This document shows, piece by piece, positions 1 through 5,406 of a stretch of 5,473 bases of DNA. A program made the position numbers and the translations under genes. Location: NCBI GenBank assembly GCA_016919565.1, contig JACXTO010000025.1:1-5473 (forward strand). Direction: 5' to 3'. The notes below the pieces were generated by a model. That model worked only from the letters and a program-made list of their open reading frames with translations. It ran no database searches and was not told the DNA's origin. The stretch is from Methanomassiliicoccaceae archaeon (GTDB lineage Archaea > Thermoplasmatota > Thermoplasmata > Methanomassiliicoccales > UBA472). The stretch's first letter is position 1, and every line of letters starts with the position of its first letter.

Positions 1-178
1 CAAGCTGGATGTTGGGAGGCTTGACAAGGAGCTCAAGGCGCGCGGCTTCGAAGTATCCCCTGGCTACGGCAAGCTGAAGGACACCACCTTCCGCATCGGG
101 CACATGGGTGATCTGACCGTGAAGGACGTCAAGGACCTACTCGCCGTCATGGACGAGGTTCTGGAGGTCATGAAATGA
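1..178 (+). CDS. Class V (PLP-dependent) aminotransferase, C-terminal fragment
   Basis: Only the last 58 codons are inside the window (frame from base 2, stop TGA 176-178). The tail matches the small C-terminal domain of the serine-pyruvate/alanine-glyoxylate type of class V aminotransferases. It has the segment DTTFRIGHMG, whose arginine (codon 92-94) is in this family the residue that binds the substrate carboxylate, followed by the closing helix VKDLLAVMDEVLEVM. The enzyme would move an amino group between an amino acid and a 2-oxo acid in the cytosol. Its stop overlaps the serA start by four bases (ATGA, 175-178), which implies translational coupling in one operon. By context it probably aminates 3-phosphohydroxypyruvate, the product of SerA. 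The catalytic lysine and PLP domain are outside the window, so substrate specificity is inferred, not seen. Confidence 0.85.
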   Translation, partial: KLDVGRLDKELKARGFEVSPGYGKLKDTTFRIGHMGDLTVKDVKDLLAVMDEVLEVMK

Positions 179-1779
179 AGGTTATCGTCACAGACGAGAT
201 GTCCAAGGAAGGCCTGGAGATACTCACCGAGGGCTCGAAACTGATTGTGGACGTCAGGCCGGGGATCCCCGCCGATGAATTGCTGAAGGTCATCGGCGAC
301 TACGATGCCATCATCATCCGGTCCGGCACCAAGGTAAACAAGGCCGTGATCGAGGCAGGCAAGAAGCTGAAGGTCATCGGACGCGCCGGTGTTGGCGTGG
401 ACAACGTGGATGTCGAGGCGGCAACGCGACATGGCATCCTCGTCATGAATACCCCAACCGGCAACACCGTCTCGGCGGCGGAGCACGCCATGGCCATGAT
501 GATGACGCTGGCCAGGAAGATCGTCTGGGCCGATGCGTCCCTGAAATCGGGAAAATGGGAGAGGGGCAAGTTCTCCGGCACCGAGCTCAACGGCAAGACC
601 CTGGGCATCGTCGGCATCGGCCGGGTCGGCGGCGAGGTCGCCAAGAGGGCGAAGTCCTTCCAGATGAAGATGATAGGCTTCGACCCGTTCATGCCGCCAG
701 AAGTGGCGGTGAAGCTCGGGGTGCGCTTACTACCATTGGACAAGATATTCGAGGAGGCGGACATCATCACGGTGCACGCGCCGCTGACGTCGACCACGCA
801 CCACCTGATCGGGAAGGAGCAGATCGAGAAGATGAAGCCCGGGATGATGATAATCAACTGCGCCCGTGGCGGGATAATAGACGAGGAGGCGCTCTACGAG
901 GCGCTCAAGAGCAACCGTATCGCCGGGGCTGCCCTGGACGTCTTCGAGAACGAGCCGCCCAAGGGATCGAAGCTGATGGAGCTCAGCAACATCGTGGTCA
1001 CGCCTCACCTTGGCGCATCGACGAAGGAAGCGCAGGAGAAGGTGTCGCTGGAGATGGCTGAGACCGTGAAGGACTTCCTGGTCGAGGGCAAGATCGCCAA
1101 CGCGGTGAACGCCCCGATCGGCCGGGTGGACCCGAAGGTCATACCCTACATGCCTCTGGCGGAGATGCTGGCATCTTTCGCCTTCCAGCTGGTCGACGGC
1201 CCGGTGAAGCGCGTCGAGGTCGTGGTCAATGGGGAACTGGCGACAATGGACACGAAGACGCTCGCCATATCCGCCCTGATCGGCGTGCTGGAGAACATCA
1301 TCGGTGAGGTCAACATCATCAACGCCGGAGCGATCGCCAAGGAGAAGGGCATCCAGATCGTGGAGACCAAGATCGAGGAGTCCAGCCGCTACGTCAACAT
1401 GCTGACGGTCATCGTGCACTCGGACCTGGTCGAACGCCAGGTCCGGGGGACGGTCTTCCCGGTCGGCCAGATGCGCATCCTCGGAGTGGACGAGAACGAC
1501 CTCGACATGCCGGTGGAGGGCAACATCCTGCTCACCTTGCACAACGACGTTCCTGGCATCATCGGGAAGGTCGGGACGATCCTGGGAGAGAAGCGGGTCA
1601 ACATCGCCCGCATGGGCGTTGGCCGAGAGAGCCGCGGCGGGAAGGCGCTGATGCTGGTCTCCGTGGACCAGGTCATAAACAAAGACGTCCTCGAGGCGCT
1701 GATGTCCCAGAAGGACTTCAAGGAGGCCCGTTTCATAGACCTGGGCGCGATGAAGCTGAAGGAGTACATCGTGCCTTAG
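175..1779 (+). CDS. serA: D-3-phosphoglycerate dehydrogenase, long form with ACT domain
   Basis: This cytosolic enzyme oxidises 3-phosphoglycerate to 3-phosphohydroxypyruvate with NAD, the first committed step of serine synthesis. At 534 residues it matches the long SerA form of Mycobacterium and Bacillus rather than the shorter E. coli form. Residues 1-100 and 285-315 form the substrate-binding lobe and about 101-284 the nucleotide-binding lobe. The Rossmann motif is G147-I-G149-R-V-G152, with Asp170 ending the second strand, which favours NAD over NADP. The catalytic set is Arg231 (in CARGG), Glu260 (in FENEPP) and His278 (in PHLGAS). An intervening domain covers about 318-440 and an ACT domain about 449-524; in related enzymes these serve allosteric control, often by serine. 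The start is supported by GGAGGT at 163-168, six bases upstream, and by the ATGA overlap with the aminotransferase. The stop is TAG and lies in a hairpin loop. Confidence 0.97.
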   Translation: MKVIVTDEMSKEGLEILTEGSKLIVDVRPGIPADELLKVIGDYDAIIIRSGTKVNKAVIEAGKKLKVIGRAGVGVDNVDVEAATRHGILVMNTPTGNTVSAAEHAMAMMMTLARKIVWADASLKSGKWERGKFSGTELNGKTLGIVGIGRVGGEVAKRAKSFQMKMIGFDPFMPPEVAVKLGVRLLPLDKIFEEADIITVHAPLTSTTHHLIGKEQIEKMKPGMMIINCARGGIIDEEALYEALKSNRIAGAALDVFENEPPKGSKLMELSNIVVTPHLGASTKEAQEKVSLEMAETVKDFLVEGKIANAVNAPIGRVDPKVIPYMPLAEMLASFAFQLVDGPVKRVEVVVNGELATMDTKTLAISALIGVLENIIGEVNIINAGAIAKEKGIQIVETKIEESSRYVNMLTVIVHSDLVERQVRGTVFPVGQMRILGVDENDLDMPVEGNILLTLHNDVPGIIGKVGTILGEKRVNIARMGVGRESRGGKALMLVSVDQVINKDVLEALMSQKDFKEARFIDLGAMKLKEYIVP

Positions 1780-1807
1780 GCACGACTCCTAATTCTTTTT
1801 CCTTTCC
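1769..1807 (+). terminator. Hairpin plus T-rich tract ending the serA transcript
   Basis: Bases 1769-1775 (TCGTGCC) and 1779-1785 (GGCACGA) are perfect inverted complements around a three-base loop, TTA. A T/C-rich tract with five consecutive Ts follows at 1793-1807. Archaeal termination needs mainly the U-rich tract, so the tract is the functional candidate and the stem may help or protect the 3' end. The structure contains the serA stop codon. The tract lies inside the 3' end of the convergent gene, so the two transcripts would overlap slightly. Read on the other strand, the hairpin has no T tract behind it. Confidence 0.6.
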
Positions 1808-2091
1808 AGCTTCTCCTTGACGCTCAGGACCTTCTGGGTCATGGCGTCGTCGCGTCCCTTTCTATCGTCTATCTCGATGCTCATCGACACCCGGTCGGAG
1901 AGCTCGAGCATGCGGTCGTGGCAGGACTTGATGACCTCCATGACCTCGGCGTACTCGCCCTCCAGTATCGTGGACATGGGCGTGAGCTGATAGCGCACCC
2001 CGCTCATCTCCACGATTGAAACACACTCCGCCACGAACGAACTCAGGCTCTCCCCTTCGCCTATGGGGACGATCTTGAACTGCGCGATCAT
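1789..2091 (-). CDS. MTH1187/YkoF-type thiamine-binding family protein
   Basis: This 100-residue protein fits the small MTH1187 (UPF0045/Thiamine_BP) family, ferredoxin-like single-domain proteins that form oligomers and, in relatives such as YkoF, bind thiamine or its precursor. The signature is clear: MIAQFKIVPIGEGES at the N-terminus, SGVRYQLTPMSTILEGE at 30-46, the helix EVMEVIKSCHDRML at 49-62, the edge strand SIEIDDRKG at 71-79, and a late K87..S90-V91 segment. There is no signal peptide or membrane segment, so it is cytosolic. I chose the ATG at 2089-2091 because the family begins at MIAQF and GGAGG (2101-2105) sits nine bases upstream. An upstream in-frame ATG at 2121 would add ten unconserved residues and read through that ribosome site. 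The gene is monocistronic and converges on serA, so context gives no clue to its role. Thiamine binding itself is inferred from family. The stop is TAG. Confidence 0.9.
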   Translation of the reverse strand: MIAQFKIVPIGEGESLSSFVAECVSIVEMSGVRYQLTPMSTILEGEYAEVMEVIKSCHDRMLELSDRVSMSIEIDDRKGRDDAMTQKVLSVKEKLERKKN

Positions 2092-2120
2092 GACTCCTCG
2101 CCTCCAGTTTCCATCCCGCA

Positions 2121-2135
2121 CCTAATAATATTTTT
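2121..2135 (-). promoter_or_regulatory. TATA-like box for the thiamine-binding family gene
   Basis: Read on the - strand this is AAAAATATTATTAGG, the only strong A/T box upstream of the gene. Its centre (about 2129) lies 38 bases from the start codon. With the usual archaeal spacing of about 25 bases, transcription would start near 2103, giving a short leader of roughly a dozen bases over the ribosome-binding region. The start point is inferred. Confidence 0.55.
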
Positions 2136-2147
2136 CGAATGTCGCTA
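2133..2147. repeat. Direct repeat, copy 1 of a TTTCGAATnTCGnTA element
   Basis: TTTCGAATGTCGCTA here matches TTTCGAATTTCGTTA at 2266-2280 at 13 of 15 positions, in the same orientation. A shorter related form, CGAATCGTTA, lies at 2237-2246. This copy abuts the - strand TATA-like box, where a bound protein could block the thiamine-binding family gene. The operator function is inferred. Confidence 0.4.
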
Positions 2148-2182
2148 ACAGCATACGACATGAAGCGATATCCAAGCTCACT

Positions 2183-2248
2183 GGTAACGACATTAACTAG
2201 ACTTGATTATGTTACAAAAGTTTAAATAGTCTTTCCCGAATCGTTACC
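2183..2248. repeat. 8-base inverted repeat flanking the + strand TATA-like box
   Basis: GGTAACGA at 2183-2190 and TCGTTACC at 2241-2248 are exact inverted complements separated by 50 bases. The arms lie on either side of the TATA-like box at 2221-2228. The right arm sits close to the expected transcription start. A perfect 8-base palindrome, CTAATTAG, follows at 2251-2258. The geometry suits a repressor operator or a looped site, but the arms are short and chance is possible. Confidence 0.4.
2216..2228 (+). promoter_or_regulatory. BRE/TATA-like promoter for the hypothetical gene at 2300
   Basis: CAAAAGTTTAAATA fits an archaeal purine-rich BRE followed by the TATA box TTTAAATA (2221-2228). 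Transcription would start near 2250, giving a leader of about 50 bases before the ATG at 2300. The leader would carry the Shine-Dalgarno site and the second direct-repeat copy. The start point is inferred from spacing. Confidence 0.65.
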
Positions 2249-2265
2249 GTCTAATTAGTTCCCGG

Positions 2266-2280
2266 TTTCGAATTTCGTTA
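2266..2280. repeat. Direct repeat, copy 2 of the TTTCGAATnTCGnTA element
   Basis: TTTCGAATTTCGTTA is the partner of the copy at 2133-2147. It lies in the predicted 5' leader, a few bases before the ribosome-binding site. It could therefore act on DNA as a downstream operator or on RNA, or it may be a chance similarity in AT-rich sequence. Confidence 0.35.
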
Positions 2281-2286
2281 TATGGG

Positions 2287-2292
2287 GGAGGT
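2287..2292 (+). promoter_or_regulatory. Shine-Dalgarno site deciding the start at 2300
   Basis: GGAGGT lies seven bases before the ATG at 2300, an ideal distance. The earlier in-frame ATG at 2282 overlaps this site and has no ribosome-binding sequence of its own, so 2300 is preferred. Confidence 0.75.
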
Positions 2293-2299
2293 TAGTAAA

Positions 2300-2812
2300 A
2301 TGATTTCAAAGGTCGCAAGTGATAAGGGCACCGATTTGATGCGAGCTAGTAAGGAGGTCGCCACACCGACCTCCGAACTTGGATATGAGAATGGACGAGC
2401 GAACACAGTTTATCTGTCTGAGAACGGAAAGGTCATGACCCTGACGGTCGACGACCTCACCCAGGCGATAAAGACCAGCATCGACAGCAGCGGGATGCCG
2501 GAGGAACAGGCGCGCATGATGGCGCAGCATGTCATGAACTTCTTTGGCTATTCCGAGCGGATAATCGATAACATCTTGGAACCGGAAGACCGGGACGCCT
2601 TCTATATGCTGGAGGACACCGGCATTTTGACCACCGAGCGCGAGGAGACCACCCTGTACGATGGGCGCGAGTGGAGGATCCATTATTGGCTTTTCAGGAA
2701 GGAAAGGATCTTCGAACTGATCTCTGGCAACGGGCGCGGCAACGGGCTCGCCAACGGCGACGACTCCGTCTACGACGAAGTGCCTGAGGACGTCTGGCAG
2801 CGGTCGACCTGA
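2300..2812 (+). CDS. Conserved hypothetical protein with winged-helix-like core (DUF6015-like)
   Basis: Function unknown. The 170-residue product resembles small conserved Thermoplasmatota proteins that I associate from memory with DUF6015. Residues 1-45 are polar and less GC-rich in codon use than the rest. The compact core starts at MTLTVDDLTQ (about 46) and runs through helices with EEQARMMAQHVMNFFGY and RIIDNILEPEDRDAFYMLEDTGIL, then TTEREETTLYDGREWRIHYWLF (about 114-135), which reads as a two-stranded hairpin. Helix, then L..GIL, then paired strands is the pattern of a winged-helix DNA- or protein-binding domain. Next comes a Gly/Asn-rich linker and an acidic tail. No signal peptide, membrane segment or enzymatic motif is seen. 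It has its own promoter and stands between a divergent gene and the helicase. An alternative start is the in-frame ATG at 2435, after GGAAAGGT, giving about 125 residues covering just the core. Confidence 0.8.
   Translation: MISKVASDKGTDLMRASKEVATPTSELGYENGRANTVYLSENGKVMTLTVDDLTQAIKTSIDSSGMPEEQARMMAQHVMNFFGYSERIIDNILEPEDRDAFYMLEDTGILTTEREETTLYDGREWRIHYWLFRKERIFELISGNGRGNGLANGDDSVYDEVPEDVWQRST
2353..2374 (+). other. Strong hairpin in the early coding region, burying an SD-like sequence
   Basis: GGAGGTCG (2353-2360) and CGACCTCC (2367-2374) form a perfect 8-base-pair stem with a six-base loop, CCACAC. The left arm belongs to AAGGAGGT (2351-2358), a near-perfect Shine-Dalgarno sequence inside the gene, and the right arm is its exact complement. 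In mRNA the stem would mask this internal site or slow ribosomes soon after initiation. No in-frame ATG lies at proper distance behind it, so it is not an obvious start signal. Confidence 0.5.
2726..2761 (+). repeat. Three tandem 12-base units encoding a Gly/Asn linker
   Basis: Three consecutive 12-base units (2726-2737, 2738-2749, 2750-2761) each carry a G-C-C/G-C-AACGG core and encode GNGR, GNGL and ANGD. Units 1 and 2 differ at two bases; unit 3 is more diverged. It looks like local duplication creating a flexible linker before the acidic tail, and its copy number may vary between strains. Confidence 0.6.
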
Positions 2813-2828
2813 TCGACCGACTTGAGAA

Positions 2829-2856
2829 AGAGAGCTGGCCAGTTTCGGCGCTCTCT
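2829..2856 (+). terminator. Hairpin in the gap before the helicase, possible 3' end signal
   Basis: AGAGAGC (2829-2835) pairs with GCTCTCT (2850-2856), and GCC (2838-2840) with GGC (2847-2849). This gives a ten-pair stem with a two-base bulge and a six-base loop. It lies 17 bases after the TGA at 2810-2812. No T-run follows, so it is a weak terminator candidate; an RNA 3'-end stabiliser or processing site is equally possible. Confidence 0.35.
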
Positions 2857-2894
2857 CCACAAACCTATTCATCAAAAGACCGTTAGCGAAGCGG

Positions 2895-4793
2895 ATGGAG
2901 TTCTTCCCTTATCGCCCGCGGGAGCATCAGACGGATTTCGTTGAAGCGGTAGACCGGGTCATGAGGAAAGGCGGGCACATCGTCCTGGAGAGCGGCACCG
3001 GGACGGGGAAGATCGTCTGCGCGCTGACGGCGGCGGTGCAGACGGCGCAGGCGCAGGGCAAGAAGGTGGTCTATCTCACCCGCACCAACTCGCAGCAGCG
3101 CCAGGTCATCCTGGAGCTTCGCCGTCTCAACGAGAAGAGGCAGGTCTTCGGCATGGGGTTGCAGGGAAGGCAGAGCACCTGCCCCCTTTTCAGGCGGGAC
3201 CCGGACCTCAAGGAGGGGAGCTCCGAGGAGCTCTCCAAGCTCTGCGCCGAGAAGAAGAAGCGCACCGTGGCCGGCAAGGACGGCGGATGCCGTTTCTACG
3301 AAAGCGTCATGAGCACCAATTTCCAGGAGATCGAGGAGCATTGCCACAAGACCCTGCCGACGGTGGAGGAGTTCGTGGCATATTGCGACTCGAGGGACCT
3401 ATGCGCCTACGAGCTCTCCAAGGAGCTGATGGAGAACGCCACGGTGGTGACGGCCCCGTACCCGTACATGTTCGTTCCCTTCGCCCGACGGGCTTTCCTG
3501 GATAATTTGAACGTTGCTGAGACGGACCTGATAGTGATAATCGACGAGGCGCATAACCTCCCGGATTACGCGCGGGACATACTGAGCGCCGACATGTCCA
3601 GGCGCTTCTTCTCACTGGTGCGGAAGGAGGCGGACGATTACGGCGACCCGGAGGTGCTGGAGGGGGTCAGCATCATGGACCTGGTCGACGAGCTCGAGAA
3701 GCTCCTGGCCGCAGCGCTGGAGGAATACCTGATCGACGACGACGGCCTGATACCCCCAGGGTTCTTGCAGGAGGGGCTGCTGCAGGCGTTCACCACCACC
3801 TCCCGAACGCTGAAGATCATGGCGAACGCGCTCATGACCCACGGCGAGATCATCCGCGAGTCGAAGAAGGAGCAGGGGCGACTGCCTCGTTCGTACATCC
3901 ACTCCCTTGGGGCGCTGATAAACTTCTGGCTCAACCTCGATGAGGAGTACTACGTCCGCCTGGTCGTCGGCGGAGACAATCCCCGGTTCGAGGCGTACTG
4001 CCTCGACCCGTCCCTTGCATGCGCATTCTTCCACGACTGTCATGCCAGCCTGCACATGTCGGGCACCCTCGTCCCCCTCTACGAGTACCGCGACTCGATC
4101 GGCCTTCCCAAGGACGCGGTCATGCGCACCTTCCCCTCGCCCTTCCCCAATGCCAACCGTATGGTGCTCTACGTCGAGGACGTGACCACCAAGTTCGAGG
4201 AGATGGCGCTGGACGAGGAGATACTGGGGCGGATGGTCGAGCACACGATCTCATTGTGCAACGTCATCGACCGGAACACTGTGGTCTTCTTCCCCTCCTA
4301 TTCGCTCATGGACCGCTTCCTGGGGGACGGGGCGGTCCGCCGCATCCACAAGCCGGTGCTGCTGGAGGAGAGGGGGATGCCGCAGGCGGAGCTGATGGAC
4401 ACCGTCTCACGGTTCAAGCAGGCCAGCGCCAAGGGCTCGGTGCTGTTCGCGGTGATGGGCGGCCGGATATCGGAGGGCATCGACTTCCCGGACAAGGAGC
4501 TGGAGATGGCCATCCTGGTCGGGATACCGTTCCCCAAGCCGACGGCGAAGCATCGGGCGCTGCTGCATTACTACGAGGTCAAGTTCGGCAAGGGGTGGGA
4601 GTACACGGTGAAGGTGCCAGCGGCCAGGAAGATGATGCAGGCAATAGGCCGTCTGATACGCACCGAGAACGATGTCGGCGCGGCGGTGATACTCGACAAG
4701 CGCGCCAAGCAGTTCGCCGACCGCATCGAGCTCAAGGAGTCGCAATCGGTCCCGAACGACGTGCTCAACTTCTTCAAGGCGCACGGGCGCTGA
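2895..4793 (+). CDS. xpd: XPD/Rad3-family Fe-S DNA helicase, superfamily 2, with altered Walker A
   Basis: This is an archaeal homologue of XPD, a 5'-3' DNA helicase of repair. Its 632 residues match archaeal XPD length. The order is helicase domain 1 with a YRPREHQ start and motif I at 32-40, an Fe-S domain at about 86-180, motif II DEAH at 217-220, an Arch domain at about 235-375, then helicase domain 2 with HMSGTL (387-392), motif IV NTVVFFPSYS (461-470), motif V GGRISEGIDFP (522-532) and motif VI QAIGRLIR (582-589). Likely cluster ligands are C96, C117, C132 and C170; C150 and C164 are extra. The oddity is motif I: GTGTGK is followed by Ile40 (ATC, 3012-3014) where Thr or Ser normally holds magnesium. 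The start ATG has no Shine-Dalgarno site, and an AT-rich patch near 2865-2876 would fit a leaderless transcript. Family assignment is firm; catalytic competence is doubtful if the Ile is real. Confidence 0.95.
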   Translation: MEFFPYRPREHQTDFVEAVDRVMRKGGHIVLESGTGTGKIVCALTAAVQTAQAQGKKVVYLTRTNSQQRQVILELRRLNEKRQVFGMGLQGRQSTCPLFRRDPDLKEGSSEELSKLCAEKKKRTVAGKDGGCRFYESVMSTNFQEIEEHCHKTLPTVEEFVAYCDSRDLCAYELSKELMENATVVTAPYPYMFVPFARRAFLDNLNVAETDLIVIIDEAHNLPDYARDILSADMSRRFFSLVRKEADDYGDPEVLEGVSIMDLVDELEKLLAAALEEYLIDDDGLIPPGFLQEGLLQAFTTTSRTLKIMANALMTHGEIIRESKKEQGRLPRSYIHSLGALINFWLNLDEEYYVRLVVGGDNPRFEAYCLDPSLACAFFHDCHASLHMSGTLVPLYEYRDSIGLPKDAVMRTFPSPFPNANRMVLYVEDVTTKFEEMALDEEILGRMVEHTISLCNVIDRNTVVFFPSYSLMDRFLGDGAVRRIHKPVLLEERGMPQAELMDTVSRFKQASAKGSVLFAVMGGRISEGIDFPDKELEMAILVGIPFPKPTAKHRALLHYYEVKFGKGWEYTVKVPAARKMMQAIGRLIRTENDVGAAVILDKRAKQFADRIELKESQSVPNDVLNFFKAHGR

Positions 4794-4798
4794 ATATA

Positions 4799-4811
4799 GG
4801 AAAGATTATTA
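4799..4811 (+). promoter_or_regulatory. TATA-like box for carS, probable leaderless transcript
   Basis: GGAAAGATTATTA combines a purine-rich BRE-like stretch with an AT-rich box inside the 42-base gap after the helicase stop. The box centre is about 28 bases before the carS ATG at 4836, so transcription would start at or next to the start codon. No Shine-Dalgarno sequence is present before carS, which agrees with leaderless initiation. Confidence 0.5.
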
Positions 4812-4835
4812 TGCCCCGGTCGAAATCAGCGGCTG

Positions 4836-5405
4836 ATGGACGTCCTCCTGCTGATCGCTTCCGGCCTTTGGGTCATGGTCCCCGCCCTGGTGGCCAATCC
4901 CGGCGCGGTCATCTTCGGTGGCGGTACGCCAGTCGATTTCAATAGGAAGTGGAAAGGGGAGCGGGTCCTGGGGGACGGGAAGACCTGGAGAGGGCTGATA
5001 GGCGGCATCTGCTTCGGGGTCCTGATCGGCTGCCTGCAGATCGCCGGCGAGACCAACTACGCCTATCTCCTGCCCGGTTTCATCGGGTTCGGGCCGATGC
5101 CGACGGCCTTGGGAGCGGTATTCACCCTTGCCATCGGCTCCCTGCTCGGGGACATGTGCGGGGCATTCATCAAGCGCCGCTTTGGCATGGAGCGAGGTCA
5201 GAAGGCGCCGGTCCTCGATCAGTACGACTCGATCGCCGGAGCGCTGCTCCTCACGTTCCTGGTATTTCCAGATTGGACATTGCGGACCTTCGTGCTGGGC
5301 GATGCCTGGGTCTCGCTGCTCGCGGTGTTAGTCGTCACCCCGCTGCTGCACCGTTCCGTCAATATCATCGGCTACAAGGTCGGTCTCAAGAAGGAGCCAT
5401 GGTGA
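4836..5405 (+). CDS. carS: CDP-archaeol synthase
   Basis: This integral membrane enzyme transfers CMP from CTP to unsaturated archaetidic acid (2,3-digeranylgeranylglyceryl phosphate), giving CDP-archaeol, the precursor of archaeal phospholipid head-group attachment. Its 189 residues fit the CarS (formerly DUF46) family. Conserved cytoplasmic motifs are VPALVANPGAV (15-25), GGGTPVDF (28-35), R43-LGDGKTWRG (43-53), GDMCGAFIKRR (105-115) and the P125-VLDQYDS segment (125-132), whose acidic residues are expected to bind metal and CTP. About five hydrophobic segments are visible (roughly 3-25, 54-70, 77-104, 133-145, 152-170), matching the five-helix family fold. The start at 4836 fits the family N-terminus and the upstream TATA-like box. 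pyrE begins two bases... specifically its ATG at 5407 follows the TGA (5403-5405) with one base between, so the two are surely co-transcribed. Confidence 0.96.
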   Translation: MDVLLLIASGLWVMVPALVANPGAVIFGGGTPVDFNRKWKGERVLGDGKTWRGLIGGICFGVLIGCLQIAGETNYAYLLPGFIGFGPMPTALGAVFTLAIGSLLGDMCGAFIKRRFGMERGQKAPVLDQYDSIAGALLLTFLVFPDWTLRTFVLGDAWVSLLAVLVVTPLLHRSVNIIGYKVGLKKEPW

Positions 5406-5406
5406 C

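Noticed and set aside
730..1542. 270-codon open frame on the - strand inside serA
   Set aside because: It is antisense to a gene with every SerA motif intact. Its product is rich in His, Arg, Asp and Leu, as expected of a GC-rich shadow frame, and shows no recognisable domain.
2092..2121. Longer start for the thiamine-binding family gene at 2121
   Set aside because: The ten extra residues are not family-like, and the stretch contains the Shine-Dalgarno site for the ATG at 2089-2091.
2282..2299. Start of the hypothetical gene at the ATG at 2282
   Set aside because: It overlaps the GGAGGT site that is ideally spaced for the ATG at 2300 and has no ribosome site of its own. A leaderless start there is possible but the TATA-like box is too far upstream.
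2092..2299. Small RNA, tRNA or riboswitch (e.g. a TPP element beside the thiamine-binding family gene)
   Set aside because: The leader of that gene is too short for a riboswitch, and no TPP-type conserved core or tRNA arm pattern was visible in the region.
3612..4244. 210-codon - strand open frame inside the helicase
   Set aside because: It is antisense to the Arch domain of a confident gene, has typical shadow composition and has no promoter or ribosome site.
4019..4945. 308-codon + strand frame overlapping the helicase end and carS start
   Set aside because: Its product is Gly/Arg/Pro-rich shadow sequence lacking motifs, and it crosses two well-supported genes in another frame.
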